DNA of 64,000 nucleotides. Source: Pedobacter indicus (GTDB lineage: Bacteria > Bacteroidota > Bacteroidia > Sphingobacteriales > Sphingobacteriaceae). Shown here one piece after another: positions 9,086-16,296 of the stretch. The stretch spans positions 1,612,001 to 1,676,000 of the forward strand of contig NZ_QRGB01000001.1 of the NCBI RefSeq assembly GCF_003449035.1, in the 5' to 3' direction. The notes beneath the pieces were generated by a model. The model searched no databases and was not told where the DNA came from. It saw nothing but the letters and a program-made list of their open reading frames with translations. The stretch's first letter is position 1; each line of letters starts with the position of its first letter. Both the position numbers and the translations under genes were made by a program.

Positions 9086-9214
9086 ATGGTGATGAATAGA
9101 ATGTACAACGAAGGCTGTGGAATGATGTCAGCTGCTATGTGGTTAATTACTGTTTTGGTTATTGTAGTACTTGTATTGTTGATATTTTGGCTTCTTAAGA
9201 AACTTAAGCGCTAA
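9086..9214 (+). CDS. Small membrane protein of 42 residues
   Basis: ATG 9086 opens a 42-codon frame: a short Met- and Cys-containing N-terminus (EGCGMM), one strong hydrophobic helix of about 22 residues, and a basic KKLKR tail, the layout of a single-pass inner-membrane peptide with the tail inside. A purine-rich stretch (AAAAAAGA) lies just before the start. It lies about 190 bases before the mercury operon. I recognise no family; a metal link is inference from position only. Confidence 0.45.
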   Translation: MVMNRMYNEGCGMMSAAMWLITVLVIVVLVLLIFWLLKKLKR

Positions 9215-9329
9215 TATTTAAAATTAAATTGCGATTTTAATTGACCGAATAAGCGAAAACCACAGGCAACATTCCCTTCTACTTCGAAGTAATTCCCAAG
9301 GGTACTATCTGACAAGATATTTTTAGAAA

Positions 9330-9374
9330 TCTTATTTAAGCATTTGCTTAAATAAGAAAATAGAATTACCTTTG
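9330..9374 (+). promoter_or_regulatory. mer promoter with 28-bp perfect palindrome
   Basis: A perfect inverted repeat with 12-base arms and a 4-base ATTT centre spans 9330-9357. It overlaps a TTTG at 9343-9346 that would be the -33 element; the -7 box TACCTTTG follows at 9367-9374 after 20 bases. The layout fits an ArsR/SmtB repressor operator controlling the mer genes. Confidence 0.65.
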
Positions 9375-9405
9375 ATCCGTTATAATATCAAAGATTTAGA
9401 AAATT

Positions 9406-9786
9406 ATGAAATCTAATCGGTCGTGTATAAGAGTATTTGCTAACCAGACTCAGATAGAAGAATGTAGGGAAAAACTGAAATCAAACGCACACGCTTTTGA
9501 TCAATTAAGTGGTTTGTTGGCATTGGCAGGTAATGAAGTAAGACTCAAGATAATGTTCCTTATTGAAGAAGAGGACGAACTTTGTCCCTGTGACCTTGCA
9601 GATATTTTGGGAATGAGCATTCCTGCAGTTTCTCAACATCTTAGGAAAATGAAAGACGGAGGTGTATTAAGCGCTAGGCGTTCAGGTCAAACAATTTTCT
9701 ACTCTCTTAAGGAAGAGCATCTCAAGCTCCTTCAACCATTTTTCAAGATTATTATCAATAACGAATCGCAAGAAGCACTTACATGA
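9406..9786 (+). CDS. ArsR/SmtB-type regulator of the mercury operon
   Basis: This 126-residue winged-helix repressor carries the CxC metal site C60-P-C62 before the HTH (MSIPAVSQHLRKMKDGG) and N-terminal Cys at 7 and 20, as in CadC-like sensors. Its stop overlaps the merTP start (ATGA, 9783-9786), so it is the first gene of the mer operon. In proteobacteria this job is done by a MerR-family protein; here an ArsR-family protein replaces it, which is also known in some other phyla. The palindrome at 9330-9357 is its probable operator. Hg(II) as ligand is inferred from the operon. Confidence 0.88.
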   Translation: MKSNRSCIRVFANQTQIEECREKLKSNAHAFDQLSGLLALAGNEVRLKIMFLIEEEDELCPCDLADILGMSIPAVSQHLRKMKDGGVLSARRSGQTIFYSLKEEHLKLLQPFFKIIINNESQEALT

Positions 9787-10388
9787 AAAGAAAAATAAAT
9801 ATTGGTAAACTTGCAGGAGTAAGTATCCTTTCCGCCATCGTAGCTTCTTTGTGCTGTATTACACCCTTCTTAGCACTTGTATCAGGTGTGGGGATCGTCT
9901 CATCCACTTTTTTATGGATAGAACCCGCTAGACCCTATTTGCTTGGTATTACTATTTTAGTTTTGGCTTTTGCGTGGTATCAAAAGCTAAAACCAAGATC
10001 AATCGAAGAAATGGGGTGTGACTGTACAGAAAATGACAAGAAAAGCTTTATACAAACCAAAAGCTTTTTGGGCATCATAACAGTATTTGCGTTTTTGATG
10101 ATGGGATTTCCTTATTACGGAAAGATAATTTATTCTAAACCAGATAAAAAAGTTATTGTGATTTCTTCCAATAAAAAGCAAGAAGTGAAATTCAATGTAA
10201 GTGGAATGACTTGTGCCAGTTGCGAAAAGCCTGTAGAACATGCTGTAAACAAATTGCCGGGAATTATAAGTGTTTCGGCTATTAGCAGTGAAGGGATCGT
10301 AAATGTTGTTTATGATAATTCCAAAATAAATAAGGTTGACATTAAAAAGGTGATTGATGCAACAGGCTATAAGATCTTGGGAGACTAA
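9783..10388 (+). CDS. merT: Mercuric transport protein MerTP (MerT-MerP fusion)
   Basis: This protein imports Hg(II) for reduction. The N-terminal half is MerT-like: three hydrophobic helices with the paired C24-C25 in the first (SLCCITPFLAL) and a cytoplasmic GCDC motif in the loop. The C-terminal 65 residues are a MerP-like heavy-metal-associated domain with GMTCASC (C144, C147). In gram-negative mer operons these are two proteins; here they are fused, with MerP tethered to the membrane. It overlaps the regulator by 4 bases and is followed 46 bases later by merA. Confidence 0.93.
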   Translation: MKRKINIGKLAGVSILSAIVASLCCITPFLALVSGVGIVSSTFLWIEPARPYLLGITILVLAFAWYQKLKPRSIEEMGCDCTENDKKSFIQTKSFLGIITVFAFLMMGFPYYGKIIYSKPDKKVIVISSNKKQEVKFNVSGMTCASCEKPVEHAVNKLPGIISVSAISSEGIVNVVYDNSKINKVDIKKVIDATGYKILGD

Positions 10389-10434
10389 CTAAATACATAT
10401 TTGACAAAACATTGGAAATAAAAACAACAAAGTT

Positions 10435-12093
10435 ATGGAAGAGAAAAAGGTGTTTCTTGAAATTATAGGTATGACCTGCGACCATTGTGCAGAAGATATA
10501 GAGAATTTATTTGAAAAGACGAAAGGTATTATTTCCAAAGAAGTAAGTTACCCAAGCGGCAGAGCAGAGTTTGTTTACAATCCTGCGGACATCTCAAAAG
10601 ACACGATTATCGGCTCTATTAATGAAACGCAGAAATATCGAGCGAAAGAAATTAATAGCATGGGAACCGACAGTTTAAATACAGAACATTTTGATTTAAT
10701 TATTATCGGTGGTGGTTCGGCTGCATTTTCCGCCGCGATCAAGGCAGAAAGTTTAGGATTGACTACGTTAATGGTCAATGCTGGTTTGGACTATGGCGGA
10801 ACTTGTGTAAATGTAGGTTGTGTGCCGTCAAAAAACTTAATTCGTGCAGGAGAAACCGTCTATCACGCAAAACATTCCAATTTTGCTGGTATTAAACCTA
10901 AAGGAGCCGATATAGACTTTGCGCAAGTTATCAGAGATAAGAAAAAATTGGTCCAAACACTTCAGCAACAAAAATATCTGGATGTTGTAAGCGATTTTCG
11001 AGGGTTAAAAATGATAACGGGTTGGGCACAATTCAAAGACAACAAAACGATAATAGTAAACAATGAGGAAAAATACACGGCCCTGAAATTTATCATTGCA
11101 ACGGGTGCGGCCACCAATATTCCGAACATTGAAGGACTGAGCGAGGTGGGATATTTTACAAATATTTCGCTTTTCGATCTGGAGGAAAAACCTGAAAGCA
11201 TTACTATAATGGGAGCTGGATATATAGGTTTGGAAATTGCAATGGCTTATAACCGTTTGGGTGTAAAGGTTCGTGTAATTGAATTTACAGATCGCGTGTT
11301 ACGAACGCAAACAGCTGATATTAGTGAGGTATTGGAAAGCCAAATGAAAGAGGAAGGCATAGAACTTTTACCGAATTTTCGCGCCGTTAAATTTGAAAAA
11401 AGAGGAAGTGATACCATTATACACTGCAAATGCCCGGATGGTTCATTTGCTCAAATTGTAGAGAAAGGGAAGTTGGTGGTAACATCTGGAATTAAACCTA
11501 ATACACAGAAATTGGGCTTGCAAAACATCGGTATAGAACTTAACAAAAGGGGGCATATTTTGGTAAATGAAAAAATGGAAACCAATGTACCTAATATTTA
11601 TGCCGCGGGGGATGTAGTAAATACACCTTCATTTGTTTACACTGCCGCTTTTGAAGGGAAAATTGCAGTTGAAAATGGGTTTTCAGGAGCAGAAAATAAA
11701 GCAGATTATTTATCCTTGCCTTGGGTTGTTTTTACCGATCCGCAGGTAGCGGGTGCAGGGTTGGACGAGGCACAGGCCGAGCTTCAAAATATTACCTTTG
11801 AAGTTTCCAAACTGGAACTCAAGGATGTTCCTAGAGCCATAGCTGCCAATGACACAAGGGGGTTTATTAAGCTTATTCGTAACAGTCAGACCGATAAATT
11901 GATTGGAGCAAGAGTTGTTGCACCTGAAGGTGGTGAATTGATACAACAGTTAAGTATGGCGATCAAATACGGAATTACTGTGAAAGAGTTGGCCGAGAGT
12001 TTTTATCCATATTTAACATTAGGTGAAGGAATAAAATTGGCAGCCATAACATTTGGTAAAGACGTTTCAAAATTGAGTTGTTGTGCTACTTAA
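10435..12093 (+). CDS. merA: Mercuric reductase
   Basis: This cytosolic flavoprotein reduces Hg(II) to Hg(0) with NADPH. Residues 1-65 are the NmerA metal-binding domain (GMTCDHC, C15 and C18). An FAD-binding motif (IIIGGGSAAFSAA) follows, then the redox-active disulfide GTCVNVGCVPSK (C124, C129), an NAD(P)-binding segment (IMGAGYIGLEIA) and the second FAD motif (IYAAGDV). The C-terminal Cys pair C549-C550 (LSCCAT) that delivers Hg(II) to the partner active site is present. These features separate it from other disulfide reductases. The 552-aa length is typical. Confidence 0.97.
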   Translation: MEEKKVFLEIIGMTCDHCAEDIENLFEKTKGIISKEVSYPSGRAEFVYNPADISKDTIIGSINETQKYRAKEINSMGTDSLNTEHFDLIIIGGGSAAFSAAIKAESLGLTTLMVNAGLDYGGTCVNVGCVPSKNLIRAGETVYHAKHSNFAGIKPKGADIDFAQVIRDKKKLVQTLQQQKYLDVVSDFRGLKMITGWAQFKDNKTIIVNNEEKYTALKFIIATGAATNIPNIEGLSEVGYFTNISLFDLEEKPESITIMGAGYIGLEIAMAYNRLGVKVRVIEFTDRVLRTQTADISEVLESQMKEEGIELLPNFRAVKFEKRGSDTIIHCKCPDGSFAQIVEKGKLVVTSGIKPNTQKLGLQNIGIELNKRGHILVNEKMETNVPNIYAAGDVVNTPSFVYTAAFEGKIAVENGFSGAENKADYLSLPWVVFTDPQVAGAGLDEAQAELQNITFEVSKLELKDVPRAIAANDTRGFIKLIRNSQTDKLIGARVVAPEGGELIQQLSMAIKYGITVKELAESFYPYLTLGEGIKLAAITFGKDVSKLSCCAT

Positions 12094-12184
12094 ACCCTTT
12101 CTTTACTGTTTGAATTGTCAAAATAGTGGTTTTATTAATATGGTGACCTTTTGAGAAATTAATATTTTAAGCCAAACTAATCAG

Positions 12185-12192
12185 TACTTTTG
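12185..12192 (+). promoter_or_regulatory. -7 promoter box before the DUF6660-like gene
   Basis: TACTTTTG matches TAnnTTTG and ends only 4 bases before GTG 12197, so the transcript would begin at or very near the start codon. Confidence 0.5.
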
Positions 12193-12196
12193 CATC

Positions 12197-12499
12197 GTGA
12201 AATTATTTGTCCTGTTACTATCTATATTAGTGTTGACACTTAACAGTGTACCTTGTTGTACATGGGAAGATAGTGGGACAGACCATTATACTCATGAAAA
12301 CTCCCACAATGAAGACGAATGCTATCAGGTCTGTTCTCCATTTTATACCTGCGGTACCTGCGTTGGTTTTACGACAATCAATTATTTAGCAGTGACATTT
12401 GTTGTTTACATGAGACCCATTCAACACAACAGTATTTATCTTCCTTTTGAGTTGCCCCAAGCAATTCTACCCATTTGGCAACCTCCCCAATTAAGTTAA
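12197..12499 (+). CDS. Small Cys-rich secreted protein, DUF6660-like
   Basis: This 100-residue protein has a signal peptide (residues 1-20), then Cys at CC (VPCCTW) and at CYQVC, YTCGTC, together with His residues, and ends in IWQPPQLS. I recall such proteins (DUF6660) next to metal-linked TonB receptors and RND pumps in Bacteroidetes. The Cys/His content suggests periplasmic metal binding, which is inference. The start is GTG 12197 directly after a -7 box; no in-frame ATG precedes the hydrophobic segment. It lies about 60 bases before the TonB-dependent receptor. A second protein with the same ending lies at 44235-44612. Confidence 0.7.
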   Translation: MKLFVLLLSILVLTLNSVPCCTWEDSGTDHYTHENSHNEDECYQVCSPFYTCGTCVGFTTINYLAVTFVVYMRPIQHNSIYLPFELPQAILPIWQPPQLS

Positions 12500-12559
12500 T
12501 CTATTTCATTACGGCCAATCAGGCTGATTATTTTGTATTATCTTAATTTAAAAACAATC

Positions 12560-14752
12560 ATGAAATCGTTGATTACAATTTTTGCTATGCTGTTTTTTAC
12601 AGCATTTACCTATGCTCAAAACACATATAAGGCGATCATTAAAGATGCCAAAACTCAAGAATCATTACCAGGCGCAACTGTTAAAGTTCAAAATACGGAA
12701 CTAATTACGCTATCAGATGCGAATGGACTAGTTACACTGACTAACGTTCCCTCGGGAAAGCAAGTCATTGAGTATACCTATGTCGGTTATTCAAGGAAAA
12801 CGATTACGTTGACTTTTCCAATTGATAATACCGATCCTTTGCTAGTCATGATGGAAGAAGCAGATGAGCATGAAGAGCTGGAAGAAGTCGTGGTTTCAGC
12901 GACCAGAAGCACCCGAACCATTTATAATACACCCACACGGGTAGAGGTAATTGCGGGGGAAGAATTGGATGAAAAAGGAAATATGAAACCTGGAGACATC
13001 CGCATGTTATTGGCAGAAAGTACAGGCATTCAAACCCAGCAGACCTCAGCGACCAGCGGAAACTCAAGTATCCGAATACAAGGGCTTGATGGAAAATATA
13101 CACAAATGATTCGTGATGGCTTTCCTTTATACTCGGGCTTCTCGGGAGGATTAGGTTTACTTCAGATAGCGCCCCTAGATCTTCAACAGGTCGAGGTAAT
13201 CAAAGGATCTTCCTCAACTTTATACGGAGGCGATGCCATAGCAGGTTTGGTTAACCTTGTATCTAAAAAGCCTAAGGACGAGCGCCAATTAGACTTTCTC
13301 TTAAACGGGACATCCGCTTTGGGGCTAGACGCAAGTGGATTCTATGCGCAAAAGTTTGAGAAAGTAGGAACAACCATTTATGCCGCTTACAACAAAGGTA
13401 CGGCTTATGACCCTTCGGATATTGGACTATCGGCCATTCCGAAATTTGAGCGTTTTACGTTGAACCCCAAATTGTTTTTGTATTTCAATGAAGCTACTAG
13501 GCTTTCCGCGGGATTGAACACCACCATAGAAAAGCGAATAGGGGGTGATATGGAATACCTAAAAGGAAAGGGTAGTGCCACTCATTCCTATTTTGAGGAA
13601 AACAAAACACAACGTTACAGCACACAACTTGAGCTGGAACATGCCTTAAATGATAAGGCGAAGTTAACTTTTCGCAATTCTGTAAGTTATTATGACCGTA
13701 GCATTCGTTTGCCGGATTATTTGTTTTCGGGGGTACAGCTATCAACTTACAGTGAGGCAAATTACAATCGCCATGCTGAACGAACCGATTGGGTCGCGGG
13801 ATTAAATTTCCTTACGGACAATTTTAGGGAAGACCGTAACGACGACTTTGCACTAAGAAACTATAACTACCAAACAATCGGATCTTTCGTACAGAATACA
13901 TGGAATACGACAGAGAAATTCACTATTGAATCCGGTATCCGTGGAGATTACCACAACGAATACGGCTTCTTTTTTCTGCCCAGGATTTCAGGCTTGTGGA
14001 AAATAAATAATCATTTCTCCACACGTTTAGGAGGTGGATTGGGGTATAAAGCACCAAGCGTATTTACTGAAGATGCTGAAAGAATTCAATTCAGAAATGT
14101 TTTACCTCTTCATGTTGCGAATACTAAAGCTGAACGTTCTTCTGGTGCCAATTATGATGTTAATTACCGCACAACATTATGGGACGGCGAAGTTGGTTTC
14201 AGCATCAACCAATTGTTTTTTTACACCCGGATCAATAATCCAATTCTGCTAACCAACGCGGCGGACAAGGAACTTGTTTATGTGCAGCCAAACGGTAATC
14301 TGGATACCAAAGGAATGGAAACCAATATTAAGATTACCTACGATGATTTCAAACTGTTCATTGGGTATACTTATGCCGATGTCAACCAACATGCAGGCGG
14401 TACCAATACTGCTTACCCGCTCGTGTCCAAACATCGACTGAACAATGTGCTGATGTATGAAGTGGAAGACCAATGGAAAATCGGTGCAGAAGCTTATTAT
14501 TTCGGAAACCAAAAATTAAACGACGGAACTATAGGGAAAGCCTATTGGACAGCAGGGTTAATGGCTGAAAAATTATGGGAACGTTTTTCGATTTTTGTCA
14601 ACTTTGAGAACCTGACTGATACCCGCCAAACGAAATTCGGTCCGATCTATACAGGTAGTATTACCGATCCAAGTTTTCGGGATATTTATGCCCCTGTTGA
14701 TGGTTTTGTAATTAACGGGGGTATTAAAATAAAAACGGGGGTATTAAAATAA
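12560..14752 (+). CDS. TonB-dependent outer-membrane receptor with carboxypeptidase-like domain
   Basis: This outer-membrane transporter is powered by TonB. A signal peptide (MKSLITIFAMLFFTAFTYAQ) is followed by a carboxypeptidase-regulatory-like domain (about residues 22-95), a plug domain (VVVSATRSTRTIYNTPTRVEVI and the QVEVIKGSSSTLYGGDAIAG segment) and a 22-strand-type barrel. ATG 12560 is preferred over TTG 12533 because it begins the signal peptide. The last residues are odd: a 20-bp tandem duplication replaces an expected end GIKIKL with GIKIKTGVLK. The substrate is unknown; its place after mer and a Cys-rich small protein suggests a metal or metallophore. Confidence 0.88.
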   Translation: MKSLITIFAMLFFTAFTYAQNTYKAIIKDAKTQESLPGATVKVQNTELITLSDANGLVTLTNVPSGKQVIEYTYVGYSRKTITLTFPIDNTDPLLVMMEEADEHEELEEVVVSATRSTRTIYNTPTRVEVIAGEELDEKGNMKPGDIRMLLAESTGIQTQQTSATSGNSSIRIQGLDGKYTQMIRDGFPLYSGFSGGLGLLQIAPLDLQQVEVIKGSSSTLYGGDAIAGLVNLVSKKPKDERQLDFLLNGTSALGLDASGFYAQKFEKVGTTIYAAYNKGTAYDPSDIGLSAIPKFERFTLNPKLFLYFNEATRLSAGLNTTIEKRIGGDMEYLKGKGSATHSYFEENKTQRYSTQLELEHALNDKAKLTFRNSVSYYDRSIRLPDYLFSGVQLSTYSEANYNRHAERTDWVAGLNFLTDNFREDRNDDFALRNYNYQTIGSFVQNTWNTTEKFTIESGIRGDYHNEYGFFFLPRISGLWKINNHFSTRLGGGLGYKAPSVFTEDAERIQFRNVLPLHVANTKAERSSGANYDVNYRTTLWDGEVGFSINQLFFYTRINNPILLTNAADKELVYVQPNGNLDTKGMETNIKITYDDFKLFIGYTYADVNQHAGGTNTAYPLVSKHRLNNVLMYEVEDQWKIGAEAYYFGNQKLNDGTIGKAYWTAGLMAEKLWERFSIFVNFENLTDTRQTKFGPIYTGSITDPSFRDIYAPVDGFVINGGIKIKTGVLK

Positions 14753-14754
14753 AA
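14715..14754. repeat. 20-bp exact tandem duplication at the receptor 3' end
   Basis: Unit 14715-14734 is repeated exactly at 14735-14754 (unit begins ACGGGGGTATT). As 20 is not a multiple of three, it shifts the frame and changes the last codons. Removing one unit gives an end of ...GIKIKL and a TAG stop. Confidence 0.9.
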
Positions 14755-15030
14755 CTGTAGCGATAAAGTAAGGCATGACTTAATCGGGGAAGCGGAGTTA
14801 CAATGTTAAGAGTAGCTATGCTCGCGATTTTGAATGCAATCATGATTCAAAATAAAAAATCAATTTATAAATTTTTTATTCATCAGTTTGCTTCAGTTAA
14901 GATACAAAATGTATTGTTCAATCAACTTAAATGATTAGATTTGTATCATCGACTCACAAATTATATGTGAGTTAATCGGTGAGTAGTTCTTAAGTATAGA
15001 AGTCAATATATTGATTCATAGATATTTATG

Positions 15031-15060
15031 GAGGTGCGGATTCATCCTGCCACCCCGACG
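15031..15060 (+). other. tRNA-3'-end-like fragment, candidate attachment site
   Basis: The bases can fold as a T-arm-like hairpin (GTGCGG, loop ATTCATC, CTGCCAC) followed by an acceptor-like CCCCGAC, with no tRNA body upstream. With the strong terminator and integrase remnant nearby this may be a tRNA 3' end left by element insertion. The T-loop is not canonical, so the call is tentative. Confidence 0.3.
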
Positions 15061-15081
15061 AAAGCCAGTCTATCTGGGTTC

Positions 15082-15117
15082 AAAAGCCTCTAAATCATAC
15101 GATTTAGAGGCTTTTTT
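15082..15117 (+). terminator. Strong Rho-independent terminator
   Basis: A perfect 15-bp stem (AAAAGCCTCTAAATC and its complement) with loop ATAC ends in a T run. It lies 22 bases after the tRNA-like fragment. Confidence 0.85.
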
Positions 15118-15172
15118 GCTTTTAAACACTCCCTAATAATCCATATCAATCCATACCTCCTGAGAACTATAA

Positions 15173-15206
15173 GGTGACCTCTTTTAATTTTTTAAATTAG
15201 GTCACC
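15173..15206. repeat. Inverted repeat GGTGACCT...AGGTCACC
   Basis: Perfect 8-base arms flank an AT-only spacer that itself contains AATTT-N3-AAATT. The related sequence ATGGTGACCT also occurs at 12140-12149. It may be a recombinase or regulator binding site near the integrase remnant. Confidence 0.45.
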
Positions 15207-15357
15207 ATAAAGGGTTTAACTTTCTGATTTGCAATAAGATGAATCAGTAAAATTTAGATTCAAATAGATCGATATAAATCACTTTTTTGCTCTTTCTGTT
15301 GACCTGTTTGGACGAGATAGTTCATATCAGTTCATGTTAAACTTTAAAAAATAGAGT

Positions 15358-15503
15358 ATGAGATCAGCAAACACGTTCGGTGTTCATTTCATTTTGAGAT
15401 GAACAAAGCAAAAAATGGTACCGCCCCGATTTATGTGCGAATCGCGGTGAATGGAGAGAGGATCGAGATGTCCCTCAAGAAGAAAGTAAAAGTCTCACAC
15501 TGA
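15358..15503 (+). pseudogene. Tyrosine recombinase (integrase) N-terminal remnant, frameshifted
   Basis: From ATG 15358 the frame encodes MRSANTFGVHFILR and stops at 15400. The next frame (from 15399) continues MNKAKNGTAPIYVRIAVNG and GERIEMSLKKKV, then stops at 15501. Joined, these form the arm-DNA-binding N-terminus typical of Bacteroidetes tyrosine recombinases; one missing base explains the break. The SAM-like and catalytic domains are absent, so the enzyme is dead. It marks a decayed integrative element beside the resistance genes. Confidence 0.8.
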
Positions 15504-15792
15504 ATCCGAACAATTTTCAAACTCGGACACCTTTAACCGTAATTATTTAAAGCAAACATTTTCTTTTGCATGAATATAGTCTTTAGTATGTTGTTTTCGT
15601 CTTACACATGTTATATTCTTGCCCCATAAACTTACTCCTTAGTGCTTTTTAGTGCTTTGATCTTGATTATTGGTTTTAAATAGATAGAGCGAATAGATGC
15701 TAATGACTTGTATGTATTATCCAATAATTCAAACCAACTCCTAATCATTATAACTGTCTATAACAGTTTCAGCTTTTTTGGCACACTCATTG
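15504..15792. other. Gap between integrase remnant and marR
   Basis: There is no coding sequence. A 10-bp tandem repeat TTAGTGCTTT lies at 15639-15658. The end of the gap should hold the marR promoter, but I see no clean TAnnTTTG box. Confidence 0.4.
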
Positions 15793-15810
15793 TAGTTGCA
15801 TATGCAACTA
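15793..15810. promoter_or_regulatory. Palindromic MarR operator over the marR start
   Basis: TAGTTGCATATGCAACTA is an 18-bp perfect palindrome whose centre contains the start codon ATG 15802. MarR proteins bind such palindromes, so autorepression is likely. Confidence 0.6.
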
Positions 15811-16257
15811 GATTTGAATAGAGTGAAAATATCAATAAGCGACATTTTTAATATTGTAATAGGTAGAACAACTAATATAGTTAATAGGAAATTGCAACGT
15901 GAGTTTAAGCGAGCTAATCTTGCGATTACTCATGAACAATGGACTCTTCTTTCTGCTTTATGGAATGAGGATGGACAGACACAACAATCGCTCTCTGAGA
16001 AAACCTTTCGTGACAAAACTAGTGTTACTAGACTGATTAATAAGCTAGAATCTCGAAGTTTGGTGGTTAGAGTTAGTGATAAATATGATCAGCGGACAAA
16101 CTTAATTTATCTGACAGCTCAAGGAAAGTCTTTAGAAAACACAACTACAGAAATTTTAAAGGAAACCTACCGGAAAGCTATTGCAGGTATCTCTGAGAAA
16201 GATATTTTGATCTGTAAGGATGTTTTAAATAGAGTTTTCAATAACTTGAAAGATTGA
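15802..16257 (+). CDS. MarR-family transcriptional regulator
   Basis: This winged-helix dimer of about 151 residues probably represses the efflux operon that follows. The HTH core is QQSLSEKTFRDKTSVTRLINKLESRSLV and the wing contains SDKYDQRTNLIYLTAQG, the usual MarR layout. TTG 15796 is also in frame, but ATG 15802 is chosen as the normal start. The palindrome at 15793-15810 covers the start codon. The TolC-like gene begins about 40 bases after its stop. The ligand is unknown, probably a lipophilic or phenolic toxicant by family. Confidence 0.9.
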   Translation: MQLDLNRVKISISDIFNIVIGRTTNIVNRKLQREFKRANLAITHEQWTLLSALWNEDGQTQQSLSEKTFRDKTSVTRLINKLESRSLVVRVSDKYDQRTNLIYLTAQGKSLENTTTEILKETYRKAIAGISEKDILICKDVLNRVFNNLKD

Positions 16258-16296
16258 TATTTTTAATATAAAATGGTTGTATTGACAACAATAGAC

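Larger units (their letters stand above)
14753..15357. other. Noncoding island-edge region with several inverted repeats
   Basis: There is no gene here. It holds an AT-only inverted repeat with 10-base arms and a 10-base loop (14851-14880, possible terminator for the receptor), ACTCACA-N7-TGTGAGT at 14952-14972, the tRNA-like motif and terminator described separately, and the GGTGACCT/AGGTCACC pair at 15173-15206. Two similar short repeats, CATATCAATCCAT (from about 15142) and CATATCAGTTCAT (from about 15323), might be recombinase arm sites. Confidence 0.5.

Noticed and set aside
13497-14512. Opposite-strand frames inside the TonB receptor
   Set aside because: They are shadows of the receptor coding sequence, without domains or signals.
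15031-15060. Complete tRNA or tmRNA
   Set aside because: Only a T-arm-like hairpin and acceptor-like end are visible; the T-loop is not canonical and no anticodon arm can be found.
15639-15658. Tandem TTAGTGCTTT as an attachment-site core
   Set aside because: A two-copy 10-bp repeat in an AT-rich gap is easily produced by slippage and has no matching copy elsewhere in the window.
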